Shown piece after piece: positions 62,652 through 64,000 of a stretch of DNA of 64,000 nucleotides. Every line of letters starts with the position of its first letter. Positions within the stretch are counted from its first letter, which is position 1. Position numbers and translations under genes: made by a program. The DNA is from Herbiconiux oxytropis (GTDB lineage: Bacteria; Actinomycetota; Actinomycetes; Actinomycetales; Microbacteriaceae). The DNA lies in NCBI RefSeq assembly GCF_024979315.1, contig NZ_JANLCK010000001.1, positions 186,001 through 250,000 of the forward strand. The letters run 5' to 3'. The notes beneath the pieces are model-generated. The model had not been told where the DNA came from and did no database searches. It was given only the letters and a program-made list of their open reading frames with translations.

Positions 62652-64000
62652 TCAGAGCCGGTCGCCGAGCTGGGAGACGATCGCCGCCTCCTGGTAGTCG
62701 AGTCGTTCGAGGAACTCCCGTGCGGCGTCGTCGTCGAGCCGGTCGGCGTCGCGCTCGCGCACCACGGCCACCCGTTGCGCGTGCAGCACCCGGCGGTAGA
62801 GGGCGCCGAACTCGGCGCCCGGTCCCTCGCCCGGTCCGGGTGCGCGCTCGGCCTCGTCCGACTGCCGCGCCACCCTCTCGGCGATCCGCTCGAGCACCTC
62901 GGCCGGCATATCGGCGGGAGGCGACCGCAGGAACTCGGCGAACACCCCGGCCGACGCCGCACGCGCCACCTCGCGGGCGTGCGCGGACTGCGCGAGGTCG
63001 TACTCGTCCTGCTCCGGATCGCTGAGCCCCAGCGACCGGATCAGCAGCGGCAGCGTGAGACCCTGCACGAGCAGTGTGCCGACGGCCACGATGAACGCGA
63101 TCGCCTGGATCTCGGCCCGCCCTGGGAAGGGATCCCCGTTGGCGAGCACGAGCGGCACACCCGCGGCCGCGGCGAGCGTGACGACCCCGCGCATGCCGGT
63201 CCACGACACCACGAGGCTCTCGCGCCAGTTCAGGAACACGGGGTACTGCTTCGGCTTCCGCCCGCGCGCGACGCGGTGCTCGTTGGCCACGCGCATCCGC
63301 TCGCGGAGCCGCTCGTCGCTCGCGATCGTGCGACGCATGATCTTGTCGGTGAGGAAGTTGCGGCCGAAGGAGACGAACACCCAGATCGGCCGGATGAACA
63401 GCACCACGAGCAGCACGAGGGCACCGAGCCCGAAGACGGCCCAGACCGAGTCGCCGGCGTCGCTGATGTCCTGGATGACGAAGCGCAGCTGCAGACCCAT
63501 GTAGGCGAACACGAATGCCTCGAGCAGCACGTCGAGCGACGACCAGACCTGCCGCTCCTGCAGCCGCGTCTCGTAGCCCGTGCGCGCCGAGGAGGTGCCC
63601 ACCGCGAACCCCGCGGCGACCACGGCGAGCACCCCCGAGGCCTCGAACTGCTCCGCGAGGAGGTAGGCCGCGAACGGCACGATGAGCCCGAGCACGGTCT
63701 CGAGCCCCGAGTCCTTCAGCAGCCGCCGGATGGCGACGGCCACGACCGCGAGCACGAGCCCGACCGCGATGCCCACCACCGACCCGTAGCCGAACAGCAG
63801 CAGAGGGTTCTCGAGGAAGGTGTGGGTGCCGGCGACCGCCGCGACGGTGATGCTGAAGAGCGTGAGCGCCGCGGCGTCGTTGACGAGGCTCTCGCCGGTG
63901 AGGATCGACATGACCCGCTTGGGGAGGCCGAGCTTGCGGCCGATGGCCACGGCCGTGACGGCATCCGGTGGCGCGACGATGGCACCGAGCACGAGGGCGG
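62652..64000 (-). CDS. CPA1-type Na+/H+ antiporter, 5' end outside the window
   Basis: The last 449 residues are visible. Multiple membrane helices: the ion-binding helix ALVLGAIVAPPDAVTAVAIG (Pro-Asp), GESLVNDAAALTLFSITVAA, SLDVLLEAFVFAYMGLQL, and SWTGMRGVVTLAAAAGVPL are CPA1/NhaP-family motifs. A long cytoplasmic C-terminal domain of about 170 residues follows. It extrudes Na+ in exchange for H+ across the membrane. The start lies beyond base 64000. The stop precedes the gamma-CA gene by 61 bp. Confidence 0.92.
   Translation of the reverse strand, partial: ALVLGAIVAPPDAVTAVAIGRKLGLPKRVMSILTGESLVNDAAALTLFSITVAAVAGTHTFLENPLLLFGYGSVVGIAVGLVLAVVAVAIRRLLKDSGLETVLGLIVPFAAYLLAEQFEASGVLAVVAAGFAVGTSSARTGYETRLQERQVWSSLDVLLEAFVFAYMGLQLRFVIQDISDAGDSVWAVFGLGALVLLVVLFIRPIWVFVSFGRNFLTDKIMRRTIASDERLRERMRVANEHRVARGRKPKQYPVFLNWRESLVVSWTGMRGVVTLAAAAGVPLVLANGDPFPGRAEIQAIAFIVAVGTLLVQGLTLPLLIRSLGLSDPEQDEYDLAQSAHAREVARAASAGVFAEFLRSPPADMPAEVLERIAERVARQSDEAERAPGPGEGPGAEFGALYRRVLHAQRVAVVRERDADRLDDDAAREFLERLDYQEAAIVSQLGDRL

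Overview
The window reads as chromosomal DNA of a high-G+C actinobacterium, most likely of the family Microbacteriaceae. This is inferred from gene families and style, not from a search. The pointers are uniformly GC-rich codons, frequent GTG starts, many ATGA/GTGA gene overlaps, several F420-type luciferase-like oxidoreductases, a mycoredoxin, two secreted cell-wall-binding-repeat-2 proteins, and a metG-tatD-rsmA-ispE gene set of the kind actinobacteria share. I see no rRNA, phage, insertion sequence or CRISPR array. One tRNA, tRNA-Gln(TTG), is present.

Layout. 1-2.9 kb: the 3' end of a GCS2-type ligase, a shortened F420 oxidoreductase and ffh. 3-10.6 kb: an accessory block with an MFS exporter, an F420 oxidoreductase, a luciferase-like/FAD-oxidase fusion with an HxlR regulator, a TetR-SDR pair with a clear operator, and an alpha/beta hydrolase. 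10.7-14.5 kb: the coupled operon glmU-prs-mycoredoxin-ftsY, preceded by tRNA-Gln. 14.5-20.9 kb: a MarR regulator, an ABC-F protein, a spermidine-synthase-like protein, a Pr6Pr membrane protein, an ECF42-type sigma factor with its DGPF/YCII partner, and apt. 20.9-35.1 kb: the metG-tatD-rsmA...ispE group plus rsmI. Here rsmA and ispE are separated by about 9 kb holding a nucleoside ABC importer with a nucleoside hydrolase, a hydrolase, and two cell-wall-binding proteins that share an upstream palindrome. 35-43.2 kb: a protein mannosyltransferase, a YeiH-type exporter, an AfsR-like regulator and a convergent DrrAB-type exporter. 43.3-45.2 kb: rtcB behind a 316-nt leader with a small ORF and a terminator-like hairpin, then a SugE/Gdx exporter behind a guanidine-III riboswitch. 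45.2-57.5 kb: a DUF255 protein, DUF1684, a hydrolase, HrpA, an MFS protein, two convergent aldo/keto reductases flanking a cluster of palindromic repeats, and a DUF4349 lipoprotein. 57.5-64 kb: a NagZ-type lipoprotein, then an acyl-CoA-dehydrogenase-like protein, a flavin monooxygenase and an ATP-grasp ligase that look like one uncharacterised pathway, a gamma-carbonic-anhydrase-like protein and a truncated Na+/H+ antiporter.

Regulation. A striking feature is how many first genes begin six or seven bases after a TANNNT-type -10 box with no usable Shine-Dalgarno, i.e. leaderless mRNAs. I used this to choose many starts. Genes inside operons and genes with regulated leaders (sugE, rtcB, the two cell-wall proteins, the YCII gene, the nucleoside-binding lipoprotein) instead have real Shine-Dalgarno sequences. 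The best candidates for new biology are the rtcB leader, the ATP-grasp/monooxygenase/dehydrogenase set, the shared palindrome of the cell-wall protein pair, and the palindromic repeat cluster near 55.1-55.3 kb. The SugE riboswitch and the ECF42 promoter are strong matches to known systems.
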